This document shows, in pieces, positions 18,882-27,636 of a stretch of DNA of 64,000 nucleotides (the stretch's first letter is position 1; every line of letters begins with the position of its first letter). The DNA is taken from positions 28,563-92,562 of the forward strand of contig JBKQHQ010000091.1 in NCBI GenBank assembly GCA_052148715.1, in the 5' to 3' direction. The stretch comes from JBKQHQ01 sp052148715 (GTDB lineage Bacteria > Pseudomonadota > Alphaproteobacteria > Rhizobiales > Xanthobacteraceae). The notes below the pieces were generated by a model, which saw only the letters and a program-made list of their open reading frames with translations, searched no databases and was not told the DNA's origin. Position numbers and translations under genes: made by a program.

Positions 18882-19706
18882 TCATCCGCGGAACGGATAG
18901 AGGATTTGCGCTCCGAAACTCGTTGGCAACGGCTCGGCAACTCCGTACGCGTCCGGCAGTTCGTGCCGGGGCATGTAAAAGGTGCCGAATAGCAGGTCCC
19001 AGATCGGAAAGGTGCTGGCGAAGTTCTTCGACCCGCCGCGATCGATCGCCGTATGATGCCAGCGATGAAAGACTGGAGACGCGATCACGTAGCGGAGCGG
19101 ACCTAGCGTCCAATTCAGATTGGCGTGCACGAACGCCGAATACACGACCGTGAACGTGCCGAGCATGATCATCACGTCCGGCGAGATTCCAACCAGCAGC
19201 AGAGCAACGTCGATTGCGACGGTGCCTAAAAACAGATTAGCGGGGTGGAAGCGAGCGGCCGAAATCCAATCGAGCTCTTCCGAGGAGTGATGGACCGCGT
19301 GATATTTCCATAACTGCGGACCATGAAAGGCGCGATGATTCCAATATAGTAAAAAGTCCGACGCGATCAGATAAAAGGCCGCTTGCAGCCACAGCGGGAG
19401 CATCGCGAGCGGCCCGTGCCCGTTCTTGTAGAATTCGGCCACCCCTTCGGGTGTGGAAATGCCGAACAGCAATACAGCCCCAACCACCAAAAGGCCGATG
19501 CGCAGATAGCGCATGAACAACGGGATCAAGAACCAATAGCAGAGATCGGTAACCAACTCCCGCTTGCGCCACCAAGGCGCTCCGGGGTTGCAGGCGAAGA
19601 ACGCTGAGAGAATTGCGAAACCGGCGCCGATGGCGATTGACACCGGCAGCATGTTCAGAATGCTTTCGCCACTCTCGTGCAAGACCCCAATCACGCGTTC
19701 AAACAT
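18882..19706 (-). CDS. Sterol desaturase / fatty acid hydroxylase family protein
   Basis: 274 residues with four or more membrane spans and the histidine clusters that bind the di-iron centre: HRAFHG, HAVHHSS and HRWHH. The family introduces oxygen or double bonds in sterols, carotenoids, alkylglycerols and fatty acids at the membrane. Neighbours give no substrate hint; it stands between the minor pilus locus and an acyltransferase operon. The ATG at 19706 has AGGT about 8 nt upstream. Confidence 0.9.
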   Translation of the reverse strand: MFERVIGVLHESGESILNMLPVSIAIGAGFAILSAFFACNPGAPWWRKRELVTDLCYWFLIPLFMRYLRIGLLVVGAVLLFGISTPEGVAEFYKNGHGPLAMLPLWLQAAFYLIASDFLLYWNHRAFHGPQLWKYHAVHHSSEELDWISAARFHPANLFLGTVAIDVALLLVGISPDVMIMLGTFTVVYSAFVHANLNWTLGPLRYVIASPVFHRWHHTAIDRGGSKNFASTFPIWDLLFGTFYMPRHELPDAYGVAEPLPTSFGAQILYPFRG

Positions 19707-19893
19707 GTCAGATACCTGCTATAGCCACGTGATTGTGCGCAACTCACTTTAAGGTCCGGTGAATGCGCCTGTGACCCCGGCGGCGGACGGCCCCGCCGAC
19801 CTGCACGGAGAACATTGACGGTAAACTTGTGATCTTTAACGCGGAAAAACCAGTGTCCCCTTTCGTAGAAATTGATCGCCTGCATCACGGCAA

Positions 19894-20052
19894 TTATTTG
19901 TTAACCACGGGTGAATTATCCCTGGCGAAGCACCCCTCGAGCCAAACGTACTCACGCATCGCGGCGTCACTATTCGATGCCGCACTGACGAAGTGCTCGA
20001 CGACCGCGTAAACGTCGCTCTTCTCCCAATATCGTCGCGGTAAATAGAACAT
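19894..20052 (-). CDS. 52-residue protein, stop-start coupled to the acyltransferase
   Basis: The frame begins MFYLPRRYWEKSDVYAVVEH and ends NSPVVNK. Its ATG overlaps the acyltransferase stop as TAATG, an arrangement often seen in coupled genes. Composition (Trp, Tyr, acidic residues) looks like protein. There is no separate ribosome binding site. No family is recognised. The rest of the 19707-20051 gap holds nothing I can identify. Confidence 0.35.
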   Translation of the reverse strand: MFYLPRRYWEKSDVYAVVEHFVSAASNSDAAMREYVWLEGCFARDNSPVVNK

Positions 20053-21221
20053 TAGACAACGCGAACAGGAGCCGTCGGGTGGTTCGCAAGCTGACGGCCA
20101 AGTTGAGTAAACGGCCTTTCGACCGCAAGATACATCACGAACGCGAAGGCGACCGCTGCCGCAAACGTAAGCCACCAGGGCCAGCCGTATAGGGTCGTGC
20201 AGACGATGAGCGGCACGTGAAAAGCATAGAGGCTGTAGCCTGCACGCCCGATCGTCGATAGAGGATTACTGGCTCCGATCTTCGCTGTGTCGAGCAGACA
20301 GATCGTCGCGCCGACGCAGAGCGAAAAGACGAGCTTCCTGATTTCCGCGACAACCGGAGCATATTCCGTGCCCAACGAGAGGACCAGCGTTGTCACGGCC
20401 CAGAACAGCAAGAGGATGGCAAAGCGTCGGGTTGTCCATGCGCGCACCCGCGGGTGGAGCAACGCCGCGCCGATCCACCAATAGGGCAGAAAGCCGTAGA
20501 CGCTCGAGTTCTGCCACCAGTCGTAAAGCATCGGATGGCTGGGCGAAAGCGCTGCGACGGCGAGGCCGCAAATAAAGCAGCCGGCGCAAATTATCCAGAC
20601 CCAATTCTCCCGTGCGCGCCAAATGAAGGCTGCGAAGAAACAAGCATAAAGGACATAGAGGACGATCTCGACCATGACGGTCAGAAGCGCGCCGTTGGCT
20701 TGCGCCGGACAAGTTGCCGATTCGAAAAAGGCGGGCGTCAGAGCTTGAATTGCCGTCATCTTGGTCAATAGACAATACGGATCAAGCTCCGTTATCGAGT
20801 GTATCGACCGCGTCAACGTCGGTGATACCGCGACATCGAAATGCAGTGTCACAATCGGAAACAGACATGCGAGCCAAAACACCGGCAAGATGCGCAGGCA
20901 GCGGCGCACGCCGAATTGATAGATGCCTTGGTACGGCATTCGCAGACCATTACGGTGAATGCAATAACCGCTCAGCACAATGAAGCCGAGCACCGCTGGA
21001 TGAAGCTCGTTGCTCGACCGTGTCATTTGATCAACGACATTTAGGAAATACTGCAGCGAGGCCGGGACGGCGTCGGCCCCTTGCAGTCTGACGGCCACCG
21101 GCATCAAGTGGAACAAAACGACCCACAGTGCGAAAACGGCACGTAGCGCGTCGATTCCGCCGGATCGGGTCAGGATCGTTGGCGACAACGCTAGGATGTC
21201 TGTGCGGTTGATAGCGAGCAT
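20052..21221 (-). CDS. Acyltransferase family 3 (OafA/YrhL-like) membrane protein
   Basis: 389 residues with about ten hydrophobic helices. The N-terminal GIDALRAVFALWVVLFHLMP carries the conserved R and the active His of family 3 acyltransferases, and the C-terminal GRAGYSLYAFHVPL is typical too. These proteins O-acetylate surface polysaccharides, LPS, Nod factors or peptidoglycan. ATG 21221 is chosen; an in-frame TTG at 21248 is possible. GC content is lower than in its neighbours, and it sits between two pilus loci beside a gene-poor stretch, so acquisition by transfer is plausible (inference). Confidence 0.85.
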   Translation of the reverse strand: MLAINRTDILALSPTILTRSGGIDALRAVFALWVVLFHLMPVAVRLQGADAVPASLQYFLNVVDQMTRSSNELHPAVLGFIVLSGYCIHRNGLRMPYQGIYQFGVRRCLRILPVFWLACLFPIVTLHFDVAVSPTLTRSIHSITELDPYCLLTKMTAIQALTPAFFESATCPAQANGALLTVMVEIVLYVLYACFFAAFIWRARENWVWIICAGCFICGLAVAALSPSHPMLYDWWQNSSVYGFLPYWWIGAALLHPRVRAWTTRRFAILLLFWAVTTLVLSLGTEYAPVVAEIRKLVFSLCVGATICLLDTAKIGASNPLSTIGRAGYSLYAFHVPLIVCTTLYGWPWWLTFAAAVAFAFVMYLAVERPFTQLGRQLANHPTAPVRVV

Positions 21222-22226
21222 GCCGCTATAGCACCACCATCCGGACAATGGTGGTCGCCAACACTAGCGCGACCTGGTGCACGGCCGCGTACGGTTTCGC
21301 CGGACCGTGCCGGTCACCCGTGCCGATCAAGGGCATTCCAAACCCGGCACTATGAAGCCTTATGCGTCGCCCTCGGGGACCGATCGCGCGCCCCGCCCAA
21401 CAGCGACCGATGCTGATGCTTGCCCCGCTGCCCGCAAGGTTGAGGCGCGGCCCAGGCATTACGGACGGACAGCGCTGAAATCGAAAGCCCATGTCGAGCG
21501 CTCCACGGTCGTCGTTGAGCGTACGAGCGGACTGTTTCAATTTGCCTACCGGCCTAACCCGCCATCGCCTCGGCGATTTGCCGCTTGGCGCAGTCGTCGA
21601 CCACCCTGACCCCGCGATCGTCTTGGCCGAGCTCGTGTGGCAGTTGGGTTCCGACCTCCGCTTGCTAGGAACGACGCAAGTCGGAAACAACCGACTTGGG
21701 GGAATCTTGCCGAGGCAAACTCGTCCCCCCGTTGGTCCAAGCCTTTGAATTAGTATCAGCCAAATAGTTACTATCCGGATACAACGGAGTTTGGCCCGAG
21801 CACGCGGCCGTCGGATTTCAATATAACCCGCGCCAATAAACAACCGGCCATCGTATCCTTCAGCGTACTGCGGCAAGTCGTTGTTAACTACGGTTAAATC
21901 ATCGCAATTTGCTCGCTTTTTCCTCGATCCCATTAACGCCACCTCAAGATACGGCGGATAACGTCCACTACGGTCCGAGATCGGCAAGCCACTCAAGCCG
22001 GCGGGGACCGGGGGCGACTGCACCCCGAATGCGGGAGCCGTCTTGCAGAGTGTCGTCACCTCGCGGCGTTCGACATCGGCTCGATTAGAAGAAGCTCGTT
22101 GCTGATTGAGCCGCCACGGCAACTGCGCTTCGAGAACCAACGTCGTCGGCGGCTCACAAGTACCCGTTCATTCGCTCCTGGGACGGGATCACTGCTTGGA
22201 CCGGGAGCACCAAAGGGAGAACCTTG
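21222..22226. other. Gene-poor region upstream of the major pilin
   Basis: About one kilobase without a convincing gene. A long minus-strand open frame exists at 21226-22140, but it lacks a ribosome binding site and family features and has irregular composition. AT-rich patches at about 21740-21910 contrast with the surrounding GC-rich DNA and may hold the promoter and regulatory region of the pilus operon. GGGAG at 22214-22218 is the pilin ribosome binding site. Confidence 0.5.
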
Positions 22227-22388
22227 ATGTCGAAGCTGATGCGTTTTGTGCGTGATGAATCCGGCGCTACCGCGATTGAGTATGGTCTCATCGCTGCCGG
22301 CATCTCGGTGGCCATCATCGCCATCGTCAATACGATCGGTGGTACCCTCAACACGAAATTTACCTCGATCAACACGCAACTCCGCTAA
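22227..22388 (+). CDS. flp: Major Flp-type IVb pilin
   Basis: 53 residues. The leader MSKLMRFVRDESG ends in Gly, followed by ATAIEYGLIAAG, the conserved start of mature Flp pilins with Glu at position 5 of the processed region, then a hydrophobic helix and a short polar C-terminus ending NTQLR. The prepilin peptidase encoded 184 nt downstream (CpaA) should cleave and release it. GGGAG lies 8 nt before the ATG. It heads the cpa/tad operon, and a hairpin after its stop probably raises its share of transcript over the assembly genes. Confidence 0.95.
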   Translation: MSKLMRFVRDESGATAIEYGLIAAGISVAIIAIVNTIGGTLNTKFTSINTQLR

Positions 22389-22420
22389 AGAGGCGCGGGT
22401 TGCGACCCCAGGAGGGGCAT

Positions 22421-22441
22421 CCGCACCGTTTAGCGGTGCGG
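22421..22441 (+). terminator. Stem-loop between pilin and cpaA
   Basis: CCGCACCG-TTTAG-CGGTGCGG is a perfect 8-bp stem with a 5-nt loop, 32 nt after the pilin stop. No T run follows, so it is more likely a partial terminator or a stabiliser of a short pilin mRNA than a full stop. Confidence 0.6.
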
Positions 22442-22572
22442 GGCCCCTTCCCGGCGGTCAGCTTTGGGCCGGTTCTTGGCCGGCCGCCGCGACCTTCGCG
22501 CCACGAGACGGCCCGCGGTTTGCCGGCCTGCTCGGCGAGCCCGAGTGGGCTACCTTTGTTTGAGGTGGGTCG

Positions 22573-23079
22573 ATGCTGCTTGATGCGACGCGACTGCTGG
22601 TCTTTCCGGCCCTCATGGCGTTCGCGGCCTCAAGCGATCTCCTGACCATGACGATCTCCAATCGCGTGTCCCTGCTTCTCGTCGCGGGCTTCATTGTGTT
22701 GGCGCTCGCTTGTGGGATGAGCCTTCACGAGGTCGGCTGGCATTTCGTCGCCGCCTTTTCGGTGCTGATCGTCACCTTCGGCTTTTTCACACAAGGGTGG
22801 ATCGGGGGCGGCGACGCCAAGCTCGCGGCGGCGACTGCGTTGTGGCTCGGCTTCGACAACCTGCTCGACTATCTCACCTATGCATCACTCTTGGGCGGCG
22901 CGCTGACGCTCGGCCTGTTGCAGTTGCGCAAGCTGCCGCTGCCGGCAGTGATTGCCCGACAGGCTTGGGTGGAACGGCTGCACGATCAGGAAAGCGGGGT
23001 TCCCTACGGCATCGCGCTTGCCGCCGCAGCGCTCGTGGTCTATCCGCACACCAGCTGGCTAAAGACGCTGGCAATGTAA
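22573..23079 (+). CDS. cpaA: Prepilin peptidase CpaA (A24 family)
   Basis: 168 residues with about five membrane helices and the two catalytic Asp motifs of A24 aspartyl peptidases: SSDLLTMTISN (Asp near residue 20) and GWIGGGDAKLAAA (GxGD, near residue 78). It removes the leader from Flp pilins and TadE-like pseudopilins at the inner membrane. It is the short form without an N-methylation domain, as is usual in tad systems. A 165-nt gap with AT-rich bases separates it from cpaB, which may hold a second promoter. Confidence 0.92.
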   Translation: MLLDATRLLVFPALMAFAASSDLLTMTISNRVSLLLVAGFIVLALACGMSLHEVGWHFVAAFSVLIVTFGFFTQGWIGGGDAKLAAATALWLGFDNLLDYLTYASLLGGALTLGLLQLRKLPLPAVIARQAWVERLHDQESGVPYGIALAAAALVVYPHTSWLKTLAM

Positions 23080-23244
23080 GTCTCGGCGTCGCGCACGCCG
23101 CTTTTTCCCCCACCAATCTTTTTCGCGCATAACCACCCGTTAACTCGGATTGGATACGTCTCCTTAACCATGCTTTGACCTTTAACTGGTGAAATCCCGT
23201 GTGGAAACCAGCTACGGGCCAAACGTCACGGGAAAGCGAAGCGT

Positions 23245-24048
23245 ATGAAAGCCGCGCGTCTTGTCGTCCTCGGCATCGCCGTTGTCGCCGGCGGTGTTGC
23301 CGCATTGCTGGCGAGCGGCCCCGACAAAGGTCCACCGCCGCCGGCGCCTGAGCCCGTGGCCCAGATCGATTTGGTCGATGTCCTGGTTGCCAAAGCGGAT
23401 ATCGGCATCGGTCAAGGCCTGACCGCCGACCAATTGCAATGGCAGGCATGGCCCGCCGCCACCGCCGGTCCGGCCTTCATTCGCAGGTCCGAAAGGCCGA
23501 ACGCCATCGAACAGCTCTCCGGCTCGATGACCCGGACGCCGTTCGCGGCGGGCGAGCCGATCCGTGAGGCCAAGCTCGTCAAGGCCAACGGATCCGGCTT
23601 CATGGCCGCCATCCTGCCGGCGGGCATGCGGGCGATTTCGACCGAAATCAGCGCCGAGACAGGAGCCGGGGGCTTCATCCTTCCCAACGACCGGGTGGAC
23701 GTCATCCTGTCGCAGCACGATCGCGTCGCCGAGAAGCGGGCCGGCATTGAGGTTCGCGTCAGCGATACCATTCTCAAGAACGTGAAAGTACTGGCGATCG
23801 ATCAAACGGTCGAGGAGAAGAACGGCCAGAAAGTGGTGGTCGGCAAGACCGCGACGCTCGAGCTCACATCGCGTCAGGCCGAGACGCTCGCCAATGCACG
23901 GCAAGTCGGCACGCTGTCGCTCGCATTGCGCAGCCTGACCGATGCCAACGCGCCCGCGGCCGACAGCGGCAACGACGATAAGCCCGACCGGCGCGGAGGG
24001 ATCGACATGGTTCGGTACGGAGTCTCCACTAACGCAACGCCGAAATAG
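23245..24048 (+). CDS. cpaB: Flp pilus assembly protein CpaB (RcpC)
   Basis: 267 residues. An N-terminal anchor (LVVLGIAVVAGGVAALLA) is followed by a SAF/BON-like beta-clip domain containing VLVAKADIGIGQGLTADQLQ and LPAGMRAISTEISAETGAGG, with NDRVDVILS after it. CpaB sits in the periplasm and stabilises or gates the CpaC secretin channel. 20 nt separate it from cpaC. Confidence 0.93.
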   Translation: MKAARLVVLGIAVVAGGVAALLASGPDKGPPPPAPEPVAQIDLVDVLVAKADIGIGQGLTADQLQWQAWPAATAGPAFIRRSERPNAIEQLSGSMTRTPFAAGEPIREAKLVKANGSGFMAAILPAGMRAISTEISAETGAGGFILPNDRVDVILSQHDRVAEKRAGIEVRVSDTILKNVKVLAIDQTVEEKNGQKVVVGKTATLELTSRQAETLANARQVGTLSLALRSLTDANAPAADSGNDDKPDRRGGIDMVRYGVSTNATPK

Positions 24049-24068
24049 GCCCGCGAAAGGAGCCCAAC

Positions 24069-25529
24069 ATGCGCCTCACCGCGCTTATCCGGACCGCATC
24101 GATCGCTGCTCTGCTGGCCGCAACGGCAAGCGGCCCGTTGAACACGGCCGCGGCAGGCGGCGGTCGGCCGCTCTCGGCCGCCAACGAGGCGCCTCCGGTG
24201 GTCATCGTCGCCGCCAGCGATACGACCTCCCAATTCGTCCCCCTCGGCGTCGGCAAATCGGTCGTGATCGATCTCCCGCGCGACATCAAGGACGTGCTGG
24301 TCGCCGATCCCAAGATCGCCAACGCCGTCGTCCGCTCGACGCGCCGCGCCTATCTCATCGGAGTGGCACAGGGCCAGACCAATGTCTTCTTTTTCGACGC
24401 AGAGGGAAACCAGATCGCCGGCGTCGATATCGCGGTGACGCGCGATCTCAACGGCGTACGCGCCGCGCTGCGGGCGCTCCTGCCCGACAGCGACATTCAC
24501 ATTGAAGGCGTTAACGACGGCGTCGTGCTGTCCGGAAGCGTGTCGAGCCCGGCCGAATCGCAGCAAGCCTATGACCTGGCGGTGCGCCTGGTCGGAGACC
24601 CCTTGAAGGTCGCCAATGCGATTAGCGTGCGCGGCCGTGACCAAGTGCTGCTCAAGGTCACCGTTGCGGAGGTGGAGCGCGACGTGATCAAGCAACTCGG
24701 CATCAATCTCAATGGTAACCTCAACCTGAGCACGTCGGTCCTCAATTTCAACAACAACAATCCGTTCTCCGCCTTTGGCTCTTCGTTGAGCGGCAGCAGC
24801 ATTGCCGGCACATGGGCCGGGACCACCGCCACCTTGCAGGCCATGGATCGGGCCGGTGTCATTCACACCCTCGCCGAGCCGAGCCTGACAGCGATCTCCG
24901 GCGAGAGCGCGACCTTCGTGGCCGGCGGCGAGTTTCCGATCCCGACCGGCCTGTCATGCGACACGACCAAGTCGCCACCGGTCTGTCAGCCGACAATCGG
25001 CTTCAAGAAATTCGGCGTCTCGATGACCTTCACCCCGGTGGTGCTGGCGGAAGGTCGCATCAGCCTGAAGGTTTTGACGGAGGTCTCGGACCTGACGAAC
25101 GACAATGCCATCACGCTGCAGCTTCCAGGGGTGACCCAGCCGCTGACGATTCCTGCGATCCGCACGCGCCGCGCCGATGCCACTGTCGAGATCCCCTCGG
25201 GCGGCGCGCTGGCCCTGGCCGGGATGATTCAGGAGCAGACCAAGCAGCAGATCAACGGGTTGCCCGGCCTCATGCAGCTGCCGGTGCTGGGCCCACTGTT
25301 TCGCAGCCGTGATTACATCAACCAGCAAACCGAATTGGTGGTGCTGGTGACGCCATACATCGTGCACCCCGTCGCGCGCAAGGATCTGTCGAAGCCGGAC
25401 GACGGGTTTGCCGATGCAAGCGATCCCGCGACCCTGTTGCTCGGACGTCTGAACCGAATCTACGGCGTTGCGGGTCGCGACGAGTCAAAGGGCACCTATC
25501 ACGGCAATTACGGGTTCATTCTCGATTGA
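24069..25529 (+). CDS. cpaC: Tad secretin CpaC (RcpA), outer-membrane channel
   Basis: 486 residues. A signal peptide is followed by the pilus N-domain (VVIDLPRDIKDVLVADPKIA), a BON-like segment (VVLSGSVSSPAESQQAYDLA) and the secretin barrel (AEPSLTAISGESATFVAGGE; VSMTFTPVVLAEGRISLKV; RADATVEIPSGGALALAGM; NQQTELVVLVTPYIV). It forms the outer-membrane ring through which the Flp pilus emerges. The orphan at 18270 shares its N-domain. Confidence 0.95.
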   Translation: MRLTALIRTASIAALLAATASGPLNTAAAGGGRPLSAANEAPPVVIVAASDTTSQFVPLGVGKSVVIDLPRDIKDVLVADPKIANAVVRSTRRAYLIGVAQGQTNVFFFDAEGNQIAGVDIAVTRDLNGVRAALRALLPDSDIHIEGVNDGVVLSGSVSSPAESQQAYDLAVRLVGDPLKVANAISVRGRDQVLLKVTVAEVERDVIKQLGINLNGNLNLSTSVLNFNNNNPFSAFGSSLSGSSIAGTWAGTTATLQAMDRAGVIHTLAEPSLTAISGESATFVAGGEFPIPTGLSCDTTKSPPVCQPTIGFKKFGVSMTFTPVVLAEGRISLKVLTEVSDLTNDNAITLQLPGVTQPLTIPAIRTRRADATVEIPSGGALALAGMIQEQTKQQINGLPGLMQLPVLGPLFRSRDYINQQTELVVLVTPYIVHPVARKDLSKPDDGFADASDPATLLLGRLNRIYGVAGRDESKGTYHGNYGFILD

Positions 25530-25550
25530 GAACGCGGCGGGGAGACGGCG

Positions 25551-26318
25551 ATGAGTGGCATGCATTTCGCGGGCGCCGATCGGCGTAAGCCTGGTTTCGC
25601 AACCCGTGCCGTGCACGCCTTGCTGATCGGCGGCTTGGCGGCAATGCTCGGTGGTTGCGACAGTGCGCGCGAGGTCGCGATGCCCGCCAAGGTCGCAACC
25701 GATTACCGTCAGCGGCATCCTATTTCGATCAAAGAGACCGATCACACCGTCGAGATCTTCATCGGCGGCGATCGGGGCGGTCTCACTCCGTCCCAGCGCG
25801 CCGACGTGCTTGCTTTCGCGAGAGCGTGGCAACGAGAGGCAACCGGGGGCGTCGTCATCGACCTGCCCGCAGGCACCGCCAACGAACGCGCCGCCGCCGA
25901 AGTGCTCGGCGAGGTGAAATCGATCCTCGCCGCCGCCGCCGTTCCGCCGGAGCGAACCGTGGTGCGACCGTATCACCCGGCCTCGCCGCGCACACTCGCG
26001 ACGCTGCGGCTCAACTATCCGAGGATGGCCGCCGAGGCCGGTCCGTGCGGCCTCTGGCCCCATGATATCGGCCCTAGCTTCGAGCGGGACTACAACGAAA
26101 ACACCGAGTACTGGAACCTCGGCTGCTCGGCGCAACGCAACTTGGCCGCCATGGTCGACAATCCCGCCGACCTCGTGCAGCCGCGCGGCGAGGCGCCGCC
26201 CTATAACGCCCGTCGCACCGTCGTGCTGGACAAGTACCGCAAGGGTGAAACCACCGCGAGCCAATATCCCGCCGTGCTCACGCAAGACCCGCGGCTCACC
26301 GATGTTGGAAAACCGTAA
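25551..26318 (+). CDS. cpaD: Pilus assembly lipoprotein CpaD
   Basis: 255 residues. The N-terminus has a lipobox (AAMLGGCDSAR, Cys at about residue 34), so it is an outer-membrane-targeted lipoprotein. The domain carries HPISIKETDHTVEIFIGG, a block typical of CpaD, and a late conserved CSAQRNLAAMVDNPADLVQPR. CpaD assists secretin placement. Its stop overlaps the likely cpaE start by 17 nt. Confidence 0.93.
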   Translation: MSGMHFAGADRRKPGFATRAVHALLIGGLAAMLGGCDSAREVAMPAKVATDYRQRHPISIKETDHTVEIFIGGDRGGLTPSQRADVLAFARAWQREATGGVVIDLPAGTANERAAAEVLGEVKSILAAAAVPPERTVVRPYHPASPRTLATLRLNYPRMAAEAGPCGLWPHDIGPSFERDYNENTEYWNLGCSAQRNLAAMVDNPADLVQPRGEAPPYNARRTVVLDKYRKGETTASQYPAVLTQDPRLTDVGKP

Positions 26319-27615
26319 AGACATTACAGCGCCGATGATCCGACAATCCGCCCAAACAACCGTAGCAGCGGCCGTCCCGGCCGAGCCGCCCCATGTCGGC
26401 AGCGACCATATCGCGCCGGCGCCGCGCATCTCGGTCCAAGCCTTCTGCGAAACCGTCGAAACCGCCGCCGCCGTACAGGCGGCCGGCGAGGACCGGCGGC
26501 TGACCAAGGCGCATCTCAAAATCCAGATGGGCGGAGTGGAGGCCGCGGTCGAGGCCTATCGCAGCGCGCCGACGCCGAACGTGGTCATTCTTGAATTCGA
26601 AGGCGCCGGCGAGAACGTGATTGCGGCCCTCGACGAGCTTGCCGAGGTCTGCGACGCCGGAACCCGTGTCATCGTGATCGGCACGCTCAACGACGTCATA
26701 CTCTATCGCGAGCTTACGCGTCGCGGCGTGAGCGATTATCTTATTGGCCCAGTCACCACGACCGATGTTGTTCGATCCATTTGCGGCCTGTTCTCCGCGC
26801 CAGATGCCAAGCCCGTGGGGCGCATCATCGCATTGGTCGGCGCCAAGGGCGGCGTTGGCGCCTCCACGGTTGCGCACAACGTCGCCTGGGCGATTGCCCG
26901 CGACCTGCTGCTGGACTCCGCCGTGGTCGATCTCGATCTGGCGTTCGGCACGGCCGGCCTTGACTACAATCAGGACCCGCCGCAAGGCATCGCTGATGCA
27001 GTGTTCTCGCCCGACCGTGTCGACACCGCTTTCGTCGATCGGCTGCTCTCCAGGTGCAGTGACCATTTGAGCCTGTTGGCGGCGCCGGCGACGCTCGACC
27101 GGGTTTATGATTTTGCCGGCGAGGCCTTCGACTCAATCTTCGATTCCTTGCGCACGACCGTGCCGTGCATCGTGCTCGATGTGCCGCACCAATGGAGCGC
27201 GTGGACCAAACGGGTGCTGATCAGCGCCGACGACGTGTTGGTGGTCGCCGCCCCCGACCTCGCAAATTTGCGCAATGCCAAGAACTTGGTCGATCTGCTC
27301 CGGCAGTCACGTCCCAACGACCGGCGCCCCTTCTATTGCCTCAATCAGGTTGGCGTGCCGAAGCGACCGGAAATCAAGGCCGCCGATTTCGCCAAAGCTC
27401 TCGACGACGAGCCGATAGCGGTCATTCCGTTCGAGCCGCAGCTGTTCGGCACGGCGGCCAATAATGGGCAAATGATCGCCGAGGTCTCGGCCGGGCACCG
27501 GACCGCCGAGTCGTTTCGCCAATTGGCCCAGCTACTGACCGGCCGGCCCGAAGCTAAAAAACAGCGCGGCTTCTTTGCCCCCCTGATCGACAAGCTGAAG
27601 TCCCGTCAAACCTGA
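26302..27615 (+). CDS. cpaE: Pilus assembly ATPase-like CpaE (TadZ)
   Basis: 437 residues from ATG 26302, which overlaps the end of cpaD; ATG 26335 is an alternative. An N-terminal receiver-like domain (VVILEFEGAGENVIAALDEL) precedes a MinD/ParA-type ATPase with deviant Walker A IALVGAKGGVGASTVAHNVA and Walker A-prime VVDLDLAFG. CpaE/TadZ proteins set the polar location of the Tad machine. 21 nt separate it from cpaF. Confidence 0.93.
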   Translation: MLENRKDITAPMIRQSAQTTVAAAVPAEPPHVGSDHIAPAPRISVQAFCETVETAAAVQAAGEDRRLTKAHLKIQMGGVEAAVEAYRSAPTPNVVILEFEGAGENVIAALDELAEVCDAGTRVIVIGTLNDVILYRELTRRGVSDYLIGPVTTTDVVRSICGLFSAPDAKPVGRIIALVGAKGGVGASTVAHNVAWAIARDLLLDSAVVDLDLAFGTAGLDYNQDPPQGIADAVFSPDRVDTAFVDRLLSRCSDHLSLLAAPATLDRVYDFAGEAFDSIFDSLRTTVPCIVLDVPHQWSAWTKRVLISADDVLVVAAPDLANLRNAKNLVDLLRQSRPNDRRPFYCLNQVGVPKRPEIKAADFAKALDDEPIAVIPFEPQLFGTAANNGQMIAEVSAGHRTAESFRQLAQLLTGRPEAKKQRGFFAPLIDKLKSRQT

Positions 27616-27636
27616 GGCATCGGCCGGAGATTCAAC

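Noticed and set aside
21226..22140. 304-codon minus-strand frame in the gene-poor region
   Set aside because: No ribosome binding site, no motif and erratic composition; kept only as a remark.
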